Below, piece by piece: positions 7,899-16,445 of a DNA stretch of 64,000 nucleotides. Made by a program: the position numbers and the translations under genes. Within the stretch, counting starts at the first letter, position 1. Each line of letters starts with the position of its first letter. The notes beneath the pieces were generated by a model, which ran no database searches, was not told the origin of the DNA, and saw only the letters and a list, made by a program, of their open reading frames with translations. The stretch lies in the NCBI RefSeq assembly GCF_020400825.1, contig NZ_JAINVH010000036.1, positions 20,894 through 84,893 of the forward strand. The letters run 5' to 3'. The DNA is from Streptomyces sp. HPF1205 (GTDB lineage Bacteria > Actinomycetota > Actinomycetes > Streptomycetales > Streptomycetaceae).

Positions 7899-8278
7899 CG
7901 CCGCCGCGGGGGCAGCGATGCGACCGGAACCCCCACCCCCGCAATCCGCCGGCTCCCACGGACCCGCTGCCTTTCGTGCTGACGAAGGGGGCCCAGTTTC
8001 GCCAGGACGACAGGGACCAGGGAAGATGGAGCGGCAGGCACCGACCCTCGATGTGATCAGCCGGCGCGCGGACACTCTGATGATCACCGGTCTCGTGCCT
8101 GTGCTGCTGCCGCAGCAACCCCCGCTGAGCAGGAACGATCTACGCGATCCCGGAACTTGCTACCGCTCTGTGGTGCGGCCCGTTGACGAACCTGGAGTCG
8201 ATCACGCGTACCTGCACAGCCGCATCGCCGCGGTGGCCGGCACGCTTGACGGCGCGCCGGGGCGGGTATCGCCGTGAC
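7899..8278. other. Intergenic stretch between divergent genes
   Basis: About 380 bases between the cupin gene (minus) and a small membrane protein gene (plus). No supported gene; it should hold both promoters, but I see no clear hexamer pair. Confidence 0.4.
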
Positions 8279-8671
8279 ATGCTGACTACGGCCGCGGCAA
8301 GCCCTGGCAAGATCCAAGCTTGCGTCGCGGGCTTACTGGTCTTCGGCGTTGCCGTGGCCTTCGGCTTCCGGCAGAGCAGGCGGATCATCGCTCTGCGGAC
8401 GAGAGGGTGCACCGCCCCGGTGACCCGGTTTTCCGGCGTATGGGCGGAATTCCATGTTCCGGATCAAGGCGCCTTCACGTGCTACCGAGGCGACGGCCGG
8501 GGCGGACTCGTCAGAGCGGACAAGCCGGTGATCCTCTACGACCCCAAAAACCCCAAGAACTGCGAGTTCCTGGGCCATGAGCCGGGCTGGCCGATGGCCA
8601 TCGTGCTGTTCGTCCTTGCCTCGGCGGCGGCGGTCATGTGCATCGTCCTGATCGCGGCCATCACCGGCTGA
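8279..8671 (+). CDS. Small two-helix membrane protein (DUF3592-like)
   Basis: 130 residues if started at the ATG at 8279; an upstream ATG at 8183 adds 32 Arg-rich residues that look non-coding. Seen: a first membrane helix IQACVAGLLVFGVAVAFGF, an exposed middle with TRGCTAPVTRF and the phrase VILYDPKNPKNCEFLG, and a second helix AIVLFVLASAAAVMCIVLIA. Helix - small beta domain with a DP..NP phrase - helix is the DUF3592 layout. Function unknown. It ends 155 bases before a strong hairpin terminator at 8827. Confidence 0.65.
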   Translation: MLTTAAASPGKIQACVAGLLVFGVAVAFGFRQSRRIIALRTRGCTAPVTRFSGVWAEFHVPDQGAFTCYRGDGRGGLVRADKPVILYDPKNPKNCEFLGHEPGWPMAIVLFVLASAAAVMCIVLIAAITG

Positions 8672-8826
8672 GCGGGGCAGGACACGGGCGTACAGCGGCC
8701 CTGCCGGGGCGATTCGGGTCGCTCCTTCGAAGGCGGACCAGCGCTTCTCGAAGCGCGGCACTTTTGCCCGGCCCGACCGTCCCGGGAGGGCCGACGCAGC
8801 AATTCCGCGCCATGTTCCCCGACGTT

Positions 8827-8881
8827 CTCCGCGCGCGCACCCAGCCCCCGCAACAAAAGGGGGCTGGGTGCGCGCGCGGAG
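8827..8881. terminator. Long perfect hairpin, bidirectional terminator
   Basis: Arms of 23 bases (8827-8849 and 8859-8881) pair without a mismatch around a 9-base loop GCAACAAAA. It lies between the plus-strand gene ending at 8671 and minus-strand relics ending at 8985, the right place for a shared terminator. The stem is longer than usual and GC-rich. Confidence 0.85.
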
Positions 8882-8984
8882 ACGGAGGGGAAGTCAGCGC
8901 TCCGGCGGGTCCCGCTTGCGGTGTGCGGGCCGGTGCCGACGACATCACTAAATCCCGAAATCATATCGAGAAAAGGCTGGACTG

Positions 8985-9355
8985 TTATCGAGCAAGGGTG
9001 GGAAATGGCCGCGTGCCGGGCGGTGCTGTGGTGAGGAGGCCGAGTCTTTCGTACAGCGCCCGGTCCTTCATACAGCCCGCGGTGGCCTCCACCGGGGCGG
9101 CCAGGAGACATTCGCTCTCCCCAGGATGGCCACCGTGCGGGCATGGCCGGTCAACTGCAGGGCGATCTGCTGGTAGTCCCGGGGCGCGAGGTCCGGAGCC
9201 GTCCACGCCAGAACGGCAGGCCGGCCTCGATCAGCCCCGACGGGTCGTTGGCAGCGGTGCCGGTCACCGCTGCTGTTCCAGGTCGTCGCGGTGCCCGGCA
9301 GAGCCGCCGCCGGCCACTGCGGGGGCACGAGCGGGTTCGGGGTCGGGGTCGGCAA
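8985..9355 (-). pseudogene. DUF6415-family protein, decayed
   Basis: The reading DRGRPAVLAWTAPDLAPRDY then QQIALQLTGHARTVA (about 9130-9260) is the typical front of this Streptomyces family, and ECLLAAPVEATAGCMKDRAL then YERLGLLTTA (about 9000-9110) is its end, in another frame. About 20 residues are missing between the halves and the frame is shifted, so the gene is broken by an internal deletion. Family of unknown function, often linked to regulators. Confidence 0.5.
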
Positions 9356-9497
9356 CTTCTGCCTTCAGGAAGAAGCGGGCCAGGCCCCGGTCGGCGAGGG
9401 CCAGCAGGGCCGGTGAAGGAACGCCGTAGCGCCGTGCCTGCGGGCCGTGAGGATCCGGCTCGCAGGCTGATGCGGGAGCGGTCGTGGGCGTGGCCAT
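9264..9497 (-). CDS. Hypothetical 77-residue protein
   Basis: Unrecognised. ATG at 9497 with GAAGGCGG about 7 bases before it. The first 55 residues (GVPSPALLALADRGLARFFL) look protein-like; the tail overlaps the DUF6415 relic in another frame. The pair may have been a small coupled unit downstream of a regulator before it decayed. Confidence 0.4.
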   Translation of the reverse strand: MATPTTAPASACEPDPHGPQARRYGVPSPALLALADRGLARFFLKAEVADPDPEPARAPAVAGGGSAGHRDDLEQQR

Positions 9498-9593
9498 GAG
9501 GTTCCGCCTTCGGTGTGGGATGTCGTCGGCGTGGTTCGACGTTGGGGATGCCCCAGGCCGCGCCTCAAGGAGATTGCGGGCAATTGCGGAAGT

Positions 9594-9793
9594 TCACTCC
9601 AGGGCGTCGATCGCCGCCCGGGTCAGGGCGCGGGCGGCGTCCCCGTACACGGCCGCCTGCGCCAGTCCGGCGAACGCCTTCGCGTGGTCGGCCACCTCGC
9701 GCGGCCGCGTCACGTTGATCTCCGCAGTCAGGGTCTCCACCACGGCCTGGACGTCGTCGTGGAGGTAGAACGCCTCCAGCCGTGCCGCACACC
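9594..9793 (-). pseudogene. XRE-type regulator, C-terminal relic
   Basis: About 66 residues: LEAFYLHDDVQAVVETLTAE, then INVTRPREVADHAKAFAGLA and AVYGDAARALTRAAIDALE to the stop. This is the helical C-terminal end seen in a group of Streptomyces XRE regulators (recalled from the family pattern). The helix-turn-helix part is missing; upstream is the end of the SpoIIE-type gene, so the 5' part was lost. Confidence 0.45.
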
Positions 9794-9808
9794 TGCCGTT
9801 TCGTCCGC

Positions 9809-9832
9809 CGCCGCGGGGCCGGCCCCGCGGCG
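9809..9832. terminator. 24-base perfect GC palindrome after the SpoIIE-type gene
   Basis: CGCCGCGGGGCC and its exact complement form a palindrome two bases past the stop codon (9835) of the minus-strand phosphatase gene. It can fold into a 10-bp stem with a 4-base loop. Likely a terminator; no T tract. Confidence 0.55.
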
Positions 9833-9834
9833 TC

Positions 9835-11085
9835 CTAGGCAGGGCCGTTCCACTGGCAGAACAAGACGGTGGCGTCGTCTTCGAGCCGTCCTTGGTGATA
9901 GTCCAGCAAGGCGTGGACGAGCCGGCGCAGCATCTCGGCGACGGGCAGACCGGCGGCGTGGTGGCGGATGACGAAGTCGGTGAAGCGTTCGACGCCGAAC
10001 TGCTGTCCGTCACGGTCGCGGGCTTCGGTGATGCCGTCGGTGTAGAGCAGGAGACGGTCACCGGGCTCCAACTGGTCGCGGCACACCATCACCGGCAGGT
10101 CCAGGCCGGTGCCCATCGGGCCGGCCGGCGGGCAGCGCGCGGTGCTCGCCCAGCGCTCTGCGCGGATGATGATCGGCAGCAGGTGGCCGCGGTTGACCCA
10201 TGTCAACCCGCCCGTGGTCAGATCGAGATCGGCCAGGATGCCGCTGGCAAAGCGGGCATGGCCGAACTGCTCGGTGAGCGCTGCCTCGATCGCATGGCTG
10301 GCGTCGGCGACGCCGGCTCCCTGGCGGCGCTGGTTACGGTTGGTGGCCATGGCCAAACTCGCGGTCAGGCCGGATGAGGTGTCGTGGCCCATGGCGTCGA
10401 AGATCGCCAGGTGCGCGGTGTTCCCCGCCACCGCGTAGTCGAAGCCGTCGCCGGCGACCCGGTAGGCCGGCTCCATCGCCGCGCTGATCGTGACCTGCTC
10501 GTTGGCGAACGTCATCGGGGGCATCAGCGTCCACTGCATCTCCGCTGAGACCCGCATCGGCCGGGTACGGGTCAACCGGGCGTAGGAGTCGCTGTTGGCG
10601 CGTTTGGACACCAGCAGCAGCCCCGCCATCGACGCCAGCGCCCACCCGGCCGCCGCCCGCTCCTCGCCCACTGGGGCCTCACCCTCGCCGGCCTGCCGGG
10701 CCTGCTGCAGGCACAGCACACCCAGGCGCTCGGTACCGTCCATCACCGGCACCCACACCTGCATACCGTCGCCGCTGGGCAGCAGCTGCGCGCTCTGGTA
10801 GGCCCGGCCCGCCAGCGTTGCGTCGATCCCCAGCTCCCGCCCGCCCTCGCCGGCGTTCAAGCCACCTCCGGTGACTTCCCGCAACACGTCCTGCTGCAGA
10901 TCCACCACGAACAGCCGCGCCCCGCCGAACCCCGACCGTACCGCCGCGTCCACCAGCAAGCCGGGCAGCTGCTCGAACGTCGCTTGGTGACTGGCCCGCA
11001 ACAACGACGCGAGCACGGCCTCGAACACGCCCCCGGACGGCCCGGACGACCCGGTGTGGGCACCAGACCTGTGGTCCCTTTCCAT
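9835..11085 (-). CDS. GAF-domain SpoIIE-type serine/threonine phosphatase
   Basis: 416 residues. Such proteins (PP2C fold) remove phosphate from anti-sigma-factor antagonists and so switch sigma factors in response to a signal sensed by GAF or PAS domains. Seen: a GAF domain at about 20-160 (GGARLFVVDLQQDVLREV, RLGVLCLQQARQ), then the phosphatase domain with VAGDGFDYAVAG (about 217), LAIFDAMGHDTSSGLTA (about 233), LLLYTDGITEARDRDG (about 358) and LEDDATVLFCQW at the end; these hold the metal-binding aspartates. ATG at 11085 follows GAGGGGAC. No kinase or STAS partner is adjacent, though a STAS fragment occurs at 38089. Confidence 0.9.
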   Translation of the reverse strand: MERDHRSGAHTGSSGPSGGVFEAVLASLLRASHQATFEQLPGLLVDAAVRSGFGGARLFVVDLQQDVLREVTGGGLNAGEGGRELGIDATLAGRAYQSAQLLPSGDGMQVWVPVMDGTERLGVLCLQQARQAGEGEAPVGEERAAAGWALASMAGLLLVSKRANSDSYARLTRTRPMRVSAEMQWTLMPPMTFANEQVTISAAMEPAYRVAGDGFDYAVAGNTAHLAIFDAMGHDTSSGLTASLAMATNRNQRRQGAGVADASHAIEAALTEQFGHARFASGILADLDLTTGGLTWVNRGHLLPIIIRAERWASTARCPPAGPMGTGLDLPVMVCRDQLEPGDRLLLYTDGITEARDRDGQQFGVERFTDFVIRHHAAGLPVAEMLRRLVHALLDYHQGRLEDDATVLFCQWNGPA

Positions 11086-11557
11086 GAGCGTCCCCTCGGC
11101 AGGAACCGCGCCTGCCCCTCGGCGTCATCTGCCGCCGGAGACCTCGGGCCCCCGGGCCCGAAGAGATACCACCAGCGCAGCGGGCACACCCGTCCCCGCC
11201 GGAACGACAAGGAAACAGCCCGCTCCCTTCCCAGCCTCCCCTACCCGACATTCACACGACAACCAGCCTCGCCGCGGCCGCTACGAACGCATCCCGCTCC
11301 GTGCCGAAAAGGCTCCGACCTGCCCGGCTGCGGGGGGTATCGGTGATGCGCGGTCGCTGCCGGGTCATCGCAGGGATACGGCAGGGGCCGGGGAAGTCCT
11401 CGGACAAGGCGTCCATCAGGAGCGTGTCGGCGGGCCGTCCGAGCCAGTGACAAGGCCGCACCGGCCCAACTGTTCTGGATCACGCGTGAAGAACCAGACC
11501 GCGCGGTCCTCTCCACGTCACGGCCACGCTCCCGATCCTCAACTGCCGACAACGTCG
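11086..11557. other. Intergenic stretch, no gene seen
   Basis: About 470 bases. Short frames on both strands (for example a minus-strand one with TLLMDALSEDFPGPCR) match nothing I know and lack ribosome-binding sites. It should hold the phosphatase promoter. Confidence 0.4.
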
Positions 11558-12268
11558 TTAGCCGAGGATGAGCGGGAGGTTTGCGGAGAGATCGTGCAGA
11601 GCAGCCTTTTCAACGTCGGTCGGCGGGCGACGTCCGGTGCCGATCAGCAACGCGTCCTTGTCGGAGAACCAGGCCGGAAACGGGGTCTCGGCGATCTTCT
11701 CCAGCAGCGTGCGAGCCGAAAGGAGGGTCTCGGCGGGCGGCTCGGCAGCCAAGGGCAGGTGTGCGATCAGGTCGAGGTGGTGCAAGGTCCATTCGAGTAC
11801 GTACGCGGCTAGGTAGTCGCCGACGGTCAGCACCTTGTCCCGGGTACTGACGCGCAGGGCGGGATCGGCGAGTTCGGCGGCTCGGCTCGCGGCGGAACCC
11901 AGGTCGTCGAGGTGGAACTTGAGCCACCGCGGCCGGCCGTATGCGGCGGCCAGCCGGGGGATCAGCGCATCGAGGGGGTCCTCGCCGGTCGGTTGCTCGT
12001 CCAGGAGGTTCCAGTAGGTGACCGCGTCCGCGGTCGGTTCGGTTTCGGTGGGCGTGACCAGCGTGATCAGGACGTCCTGGGCGTCGATGGCCAGGTGGCA
12101 GACCAGGTCCCGCACAAGCCAGCCGGTGCAGCCGGACGGCCGCTCGAAGTCCTCGTCCGGTAGTTCGGCGACCGCTGTGCGCAGTGCTGTCCAAGAGAGT
12201 GAGAAGAGATCCACCACGGCACGGTAGGGCGGACTCGGAAGGGCGGACAAGCGGATTCGGACGGTCAC
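11558..12268 (-). CDS. Maleylpyruvate isomerase N-terminal-fold (DinB-like) protein
   Basis: About 236 residues. Actinobacterial proteins of this fold are related to mycothiol-dependent maleylpyruvate isomerase and bind a metal through a few histidines. Seen: LFSLSWTALRTAVAEL at the start, the helix with the conserved GCTGWLVRDLVCHLAIDAQD (first His), and YVLEWTLHHLDLIAHL (last His pair region). No separate C-terminal domain. A GTG at 12268 gives the best family start; a TTG at 12319 would add 17 residues. Function unknown; it follows a truncated serine hydrolase by 47 bases. Confidence 0.75.
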   Translation of the reverse strand: MTVRIRLSALPSPPYRAVVDLFSLSWTALRTAVAELPDEDFERPSGCTGWLVRDLVCHLAIDAQDVLITLVTPTETEPTADAVTYWNLLDEQPTGEDPLDALIPRLAAAYGRPRWLKFHLDDLGSAASRAAELADPALRVSTRDKVLTVGDYLAAYVLEWTLHHLDLIAHLPLAAEPPAETLLSARTLLEKIAETPFPAWFSDKDALLIGTGRRPPTDVEKAALHDLSANLPLILG

Positions 12269-12315
12269 CTCGTGTGCCTGACCGCTCTTCCGCGACGTCT
12301 TGCCGGTTGCCCCGA

Positions 12316-13272
12316 TCAATCGCGGGGCAGCCCGTTAGCGCGGCACGGGAGGAGCGGGCGCGGAACCGTGGCGGCAGACCGCGGACCACTTCGCCGATGC
12401 GCCACGGAGCCGGCCGACAGCACCCGTCGGCCGTCGGCCGCCACCCCGCCGGCCAGCAACATCCGGCAGAAGGCCAGCCAGTCGTCGGCGGTCGAGGCCG
12501 GCCCGCCATTGCCGAGCGGTAGCGCGGGCAGGCTGCTCCACTCGCCGTCCGGGCCGTCGGCGAGCTCCAGGCTGCCGTCGTCGCATGGCCTGTAGAAGCT
12601 GGTGAACCGGCCCCGCTTGGCGGCCGGCACCTCGAACCCGGTGTCGACCATGCCCAGCGGCCCGAAGATCCGCTCCGCCAGGAACTGCGGCAGCGGCAGT
12701 CCGGTGACCCGCGAAATCAGTACCCCCCGCAGGACGGAGCAGGTGTCGTACAGCCAGGCAGCGCCCGGTTGGTACAGCAGCGGGATGCGGCCGAGCGCCG
12801 CCATCCACTCGTCGGCCGGCGGAAGATTGCTCGGCAGCCGGCCGTCCCTTTGCACCGTGAACAACTCCTGCACCGCCGGCAGTGTGAAGTCGGAAGCGAA
12901 TCCGTACCCGGCCTGGGAGGCCGGCACGTCGAATACGGTGATGGGCCGGTCGGCCGGCACCACGGCGTCCACCTGGCTCACCGGCGTGCGTACGACCACC
13001 GGCTTCCCCACCTCCGGCAGCCACATCCCGACCGGGTCGTCCAATGCGATCCTGCCCTCCTCCACGAGGATCAGCAGTGCGGCGGCGGTGACGGACTTGG
13101 TGATCGAGGCGACCCGGAAGATGGAGTCCCTCGCCATCGGGGCGCCGTCTCCGGTGTCCTGCGCGCCGACGGCGGCCACCTCGACCTGGTCACCCCGGGT
13201 CACCAGGCCAACCGCTCCCGGCAGCGTACCGGCACCGACGTGGGCTTCGAGCAAGTCGGGCAGGGTCGTCAT
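12316..13272 (-). pseudogene. Serine hydrolase (class C beta-lactamase family), C-terminally truncated
   Basis: 318 residues from an ATG at 13272 with GGAAGGCGG upstream; relatives are nearer 400. These enzymes use a serine in SxxK, here FRVASITKSVTAAALLI (about residue 53), and a tyrosine pair, here AWLYDTCSVLRGVLI (about 180). The family end, with the GGxG or HTG-like strand, is missing: after GGVAADGRRVLSAGSV the frame turns into Arg/Pro-rich sequence and stops. I infer a 3' deletion at about 12440. It may be stable but is probably inactive. Confidence 0.7.
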
Positions 13273-13324
13273 GAGGCCGCCTTCCAGAAGATTGCTGTCA
13301 AAGACAGAGTTCCGCACGGGCCGG

Positions 13325-13436
13325 AAATGAGGGTGATCCGTCGCATACGGGAGTCGTCCGTCGACCCGGGCACGGCGGAGAACCCGAGCCGGGCCCGGGT
13401 CTCGACGGCAACGCCCCCACTGGCGGTCACCGCACC
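13325..13436 (-). pseudogene. tpg (telomere terminal protein) relic
   Basis: 37 residues on the minus strand read TASGGVAVETRARLGFSAVP and GSTDDSRMRRITLI. The intact tpg at 59252-59809 reads TGIVIETRARFGFTAAPGST and DDARMRRIT in the same order, so this is clearly a piece of a second, diverged tpg. Nothing else of the gene is left: the upstream part goes over into unrelated sequence and the downstream part ends about 50 bases before the serine-hydrolase start. Confidence 0.75.
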
Positions 13437-13802
13437 AGCGGCTGGCGCCGCATCATCGCCGACATCGCCTCGGGCGACTGGCGCCATGAGCTGCGCGGGC
13501 CCTGGGCGCTTGCGCTGGAGTCCGGCAGGTAGCTCTCGGGTGTCGTGTCGTAGCGGGTGAGGAAGCCTCTCCCCAAAGCCCTGTGGTGAGGCCTTTCCGC
13601 GGTCGTACGGGGATCGGTCCGCCATTCGTAACGACTGCGGTACCAGTGCGCGACAGCGGGCCGACGGCCGCCGCCGGGCCCGTAGCTTGTGCGGCATGGG
13701 GAGAACCGTGCGGCTCGTGCCGCCGAAGCAGGGGCACGTCGTCGAGGGCAGCGGTACGCGCGAGGGCACGGCCTCGCCGGGCGGCGCCGGCCGGGGCGCG
13801 CG
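13437..13802. other. Intergenic stretch next to the tpg relic
   Basis: About 365 bases without a supported gene. A plus-strand frame reads SGWRRIIADIASGDWRHEL before a stop near 13530 and could be another short relic; I cannot assign it. Confidence 0.35.
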
Positions 13803-14369
13803 GTGAGCCGCCGTACGCCCTGGTGGGCGTGGGGCTTCGTCGCGGGTGCGGTGGCCGCGTTCCTGGGCCTGTTCACGCACTGGTTCAGTACGGTCCCGCC
13901 GGACGCGGCCCCGCTGGACAGCAGCGGCAGCAGTTACGGCGCCTTCTCGCTGGAATGGCTGGGCGTGCTCGGCCCGGTCTTCATGCTGATGGAGGGCGCG
14001 CGCTGGTTCGGGGCGCTGCGGGGCTGGTGGCGGGTGCCGGCAACGGACGACTGGCGGCGCGGTCGCACCGCACCGCCCGACCCGGACCCCGGGGAGGGCG
14101 CGGGGCCCGGCGCCCTGATCGGCCTGGCCGCCCTCGCAGTGGTCGGCGTCTGCCGCGCGGCCGTACCCACCCACCACACGGCCATCGCCATCGGCGGCCC
14201 CGACCCGGGCCGGCGCGACCTCACGTACGCGGTCCACGCCGACTTCGGCCTGTGGTGCATGCTCGTGGCCTGCCTGCTGTTCACACTCACCGGCGCGGTC
14301 GGCTGGTTCACCCGCGGCCGGGGCCCGGCGCCGGTCCGGAGCTCTGGCGCGCCCTTGGGCGATCAGTGA
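13803..14369 (+). CDS. Membrane protein of unknown function (three or four helices)
   Basis: 188 residues from a GTG at 13803; the frame is open for 38 further codons upstream but that part is Arg/Gly-rich. Seen: helices WWAWGFVAGAVAAFLGLFTH, LEWLGVLGPVFMLMEGARW, ALIGLAALAVVGVCRAAV and LWCMLVACLLFTLTGAVGWF with a periplasmic-looking loop between the last two. No family recognised. The stop overlaps the start of the next gene (TGATG at 14367-14371), so the two are translationally coupled. Confidence 0.65.
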   Translation: MSRRTPWWAWGFVAGAVAAFLGLFTHWFSTVPPDAAPLDSSGSSYGAFSLEWLGVLGPVFMLMEGARWFGALRGWWRVPATDDWRRGRTAPPDPDPGEGAGPGALIGLAALAVVGVCRAAVPTHHTAIAIGGPDPGRRDLTYAVHADFGLWCMLVACLLFTLTGAVGWFTRGRGPAPVRSSGAPLGDQ

Positions 14370-14776
14370 TGCTGTTGCCCATGCTGCTTCCCGCCGCCGG
14401 TGCCAGAGCGGAGCGGATGGACGTCGTCCGTATCACCTCGGCCATGCGCAACCCGTACACGGACGACCTGGCCGGCGAGGAGGTCGAGGTCAGCGCGGCG
14501 GACCAGGTCCGGCGGCTTCTCGCGCTGATCGCGGACCTGCCCGGCGACGACATGCGCCGCTGCTTCAACCCGGGCTGGGGCATCCGCGCCCGCACCGCCA
14601 CGGCTCGCCTGTTCGAGATCGCCTTCTGCTTCCACTGCCACGGCGCCCGGCTGTGGGGGCCCGAGGTCCCCGCCGAGCAGCAGGGCTTCCACCCCTTCGA
14701 CGCGGACAGCCCGTCAGGCCAGGAGCTGCTCACCCGCCTCCGCGCCACCGACCAGGCATGGAACAACCCTCGCTGA
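14369..14776 (+). CDS. Hypothetical protein coupled to the membrane protein
   Basis: 135 residues. I do not recognise it. ATG at 14369 overlaps the stop of the upstream membrane-protein gene. It has an alpha/beta look with SAADQVRRLLALIADLPGDD, then RCFNPGWGIRARTATARLFE and FEIAFCFHCHGARLWGPE; the FCFHCHG segment has two cysteines and two histidines and might bind a metal, but this is only suggestive. Coupling suggests it works with the membrane protein. The DnaJ-like gene begins 45 bases on and may be in the same transcript. Confidence 0.65.
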   Translation: MLLPMLLPAAGARAERMDVVRITSAMRNPYTDDLAGEEVEVSAADQVRRLLALIADLPGDDMRRCFNPGWGIRARTATARLFEIAFCFHCHGARLWGPEVPAEQQGFHPFDADSPSGQELLTRLRATDQAWNNPR

Positions 14777-14821
14777 CCACCTCTCCACCCCTGCACCTCT
14801 CCACGTTTCGGAGGCGAGAGC

Positions 14822-15538
14822 ATGAACGCCTTCCCCGGGCAGCCCCCGCGGTCCCCGCAGTCCGGCACGGGCGCGCGCACCCGCACCGGCCAGGACACGA
14901 CGGCCCGGCTCGACCTCGGCCTCGACGAGATCGCCTCCGGCTGCGTCAAGGAGGTGGTCGTGGACACCGCCGCGGTCTGCGGCGCCTGCCACGGCGTGGG
15001 CGGCGGGCCCGGTTCCGCCATGTCCACCCCGTGCCACGAGTGCGGCGGCGAGGGCCGGGTCCCGCTACGGCGGACGCTGGCCCTCAAAATCCCCGCCGGA
15101 GTCGACGACGGCACCCGGATCCTCCTGTCCGGCGAGGGCGAGGCCGGTTCCGGCGGCGGTCGGGCCGGCGATCTGTACGTGGAGATCCGCGAGAAGGCGC
15201 ACCCGGTCTTTCGGCGCCGCGGCGACGACCTGCACTGCACGGTCGTCGTCCCCATGACCGCCGCCGTACTCGGCACGAGGTTCGCCCTGGAGACCATGGA
15301 CGGCCCGGCAGAGATCGACCTGCCGCCCGGCACGCATTCCGGCCGGTCCCTCGTCCTCTCCCAGCACGGCATCCCCCACCTTCGCGGCCCCGGCCGCGGC
15401 GACATCGTCGTGCACGTCGAGGTCCCGACCCCGACCGCCCTCGACGCGGAACAGGAGCAACTGGTCCGCCGGCTCGCCCACCTGCGCGGCGAGGACCAGC
15501 CGACCATCCGCCTCCAGCCTCCCCCGGCCCACCCCTGA
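14822..15538 (+). CDS. DnaJ-like substrate-binding protein lacking the J domain
   Basis: 238 residues; full DnaJ is about 380. The C-terminal parts of DnaJ are present: ARLDLGLDEIASGCVKEVVV starts domain CTD I at about 25-45, a reduced zinc finger has only two CxxC motifs (CGACHG near 58 and CHECGG near 72) rather than four, and KIPAGVDDGTRILLSGEG, GDLYVEIREKAHPVFRRRGD and LPPGTHSGRSLVL are standard CTD I/II strands. The J domain with HPD, needed to stimulate DnaK, and the Gly/Phe linker are absent; the N-terminus is a short Pro/Gly/Thr-rich tail. ATG at 14822 follows GGAGGCGAGAG. It could bind unfolded protein but should not drive DnaK. Confidence 0.85.
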   Translation: MNAFPGQPPRSPQSGTGARTRTGQDTTARLDLGLDEIASGCVKEVVVDTAAVCGACHGVGGGPGSAMSTPCHECGGEGRVPLRRTLALKIPAGVDDGTRILLSGEGEAGSGGGRAGDLYVEIREKAHPVFRRRGDDLHCTVVVPMTAAVLGTRFALETMDGPAEIDLPPGTHSGRSLVLSQHGIPHLRGPGRGDIVVHVEVPTPTALDAEQEQLVRRLAHLRGEDQPTIRLQPPPAHP

Positions 15539-15603
15539 CGCGACGGTGTGCAAGGAGTGCTCGTGGTCCGGCTCGCCCTTGGCCGGGTCGGCCGGGATCG
15601 GGC

Positions 15604-16232
<629 letters not shown>

Positions 16233-16445
16233 CAGTCATGAGCCCCCCATGAGCCTGCCGGGCGCCCGCGGTAGACGGTGCCGTCGTCAATGCTCGTGGT
16301 GTAGATGCAGTGATTGTCGGCGAACGTCGGGGCGAGAGTGAGGAGAGCTCATCGCGCGGTGCTGCGGCTGGACATGACGAAGGCCTTTTCCGGTTGGTTC
16401 ACAGAGGGTGTGGTTTCCTTCGGGGTTCGCGGGCTGGGTCACATG

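Noticed and set aside
9809..9832. Attachment site or origin from the perfect palindrome
   Set aside because: It sits two bases after a stop codon and no second copy was noticed, so terminator is the simpler reading.
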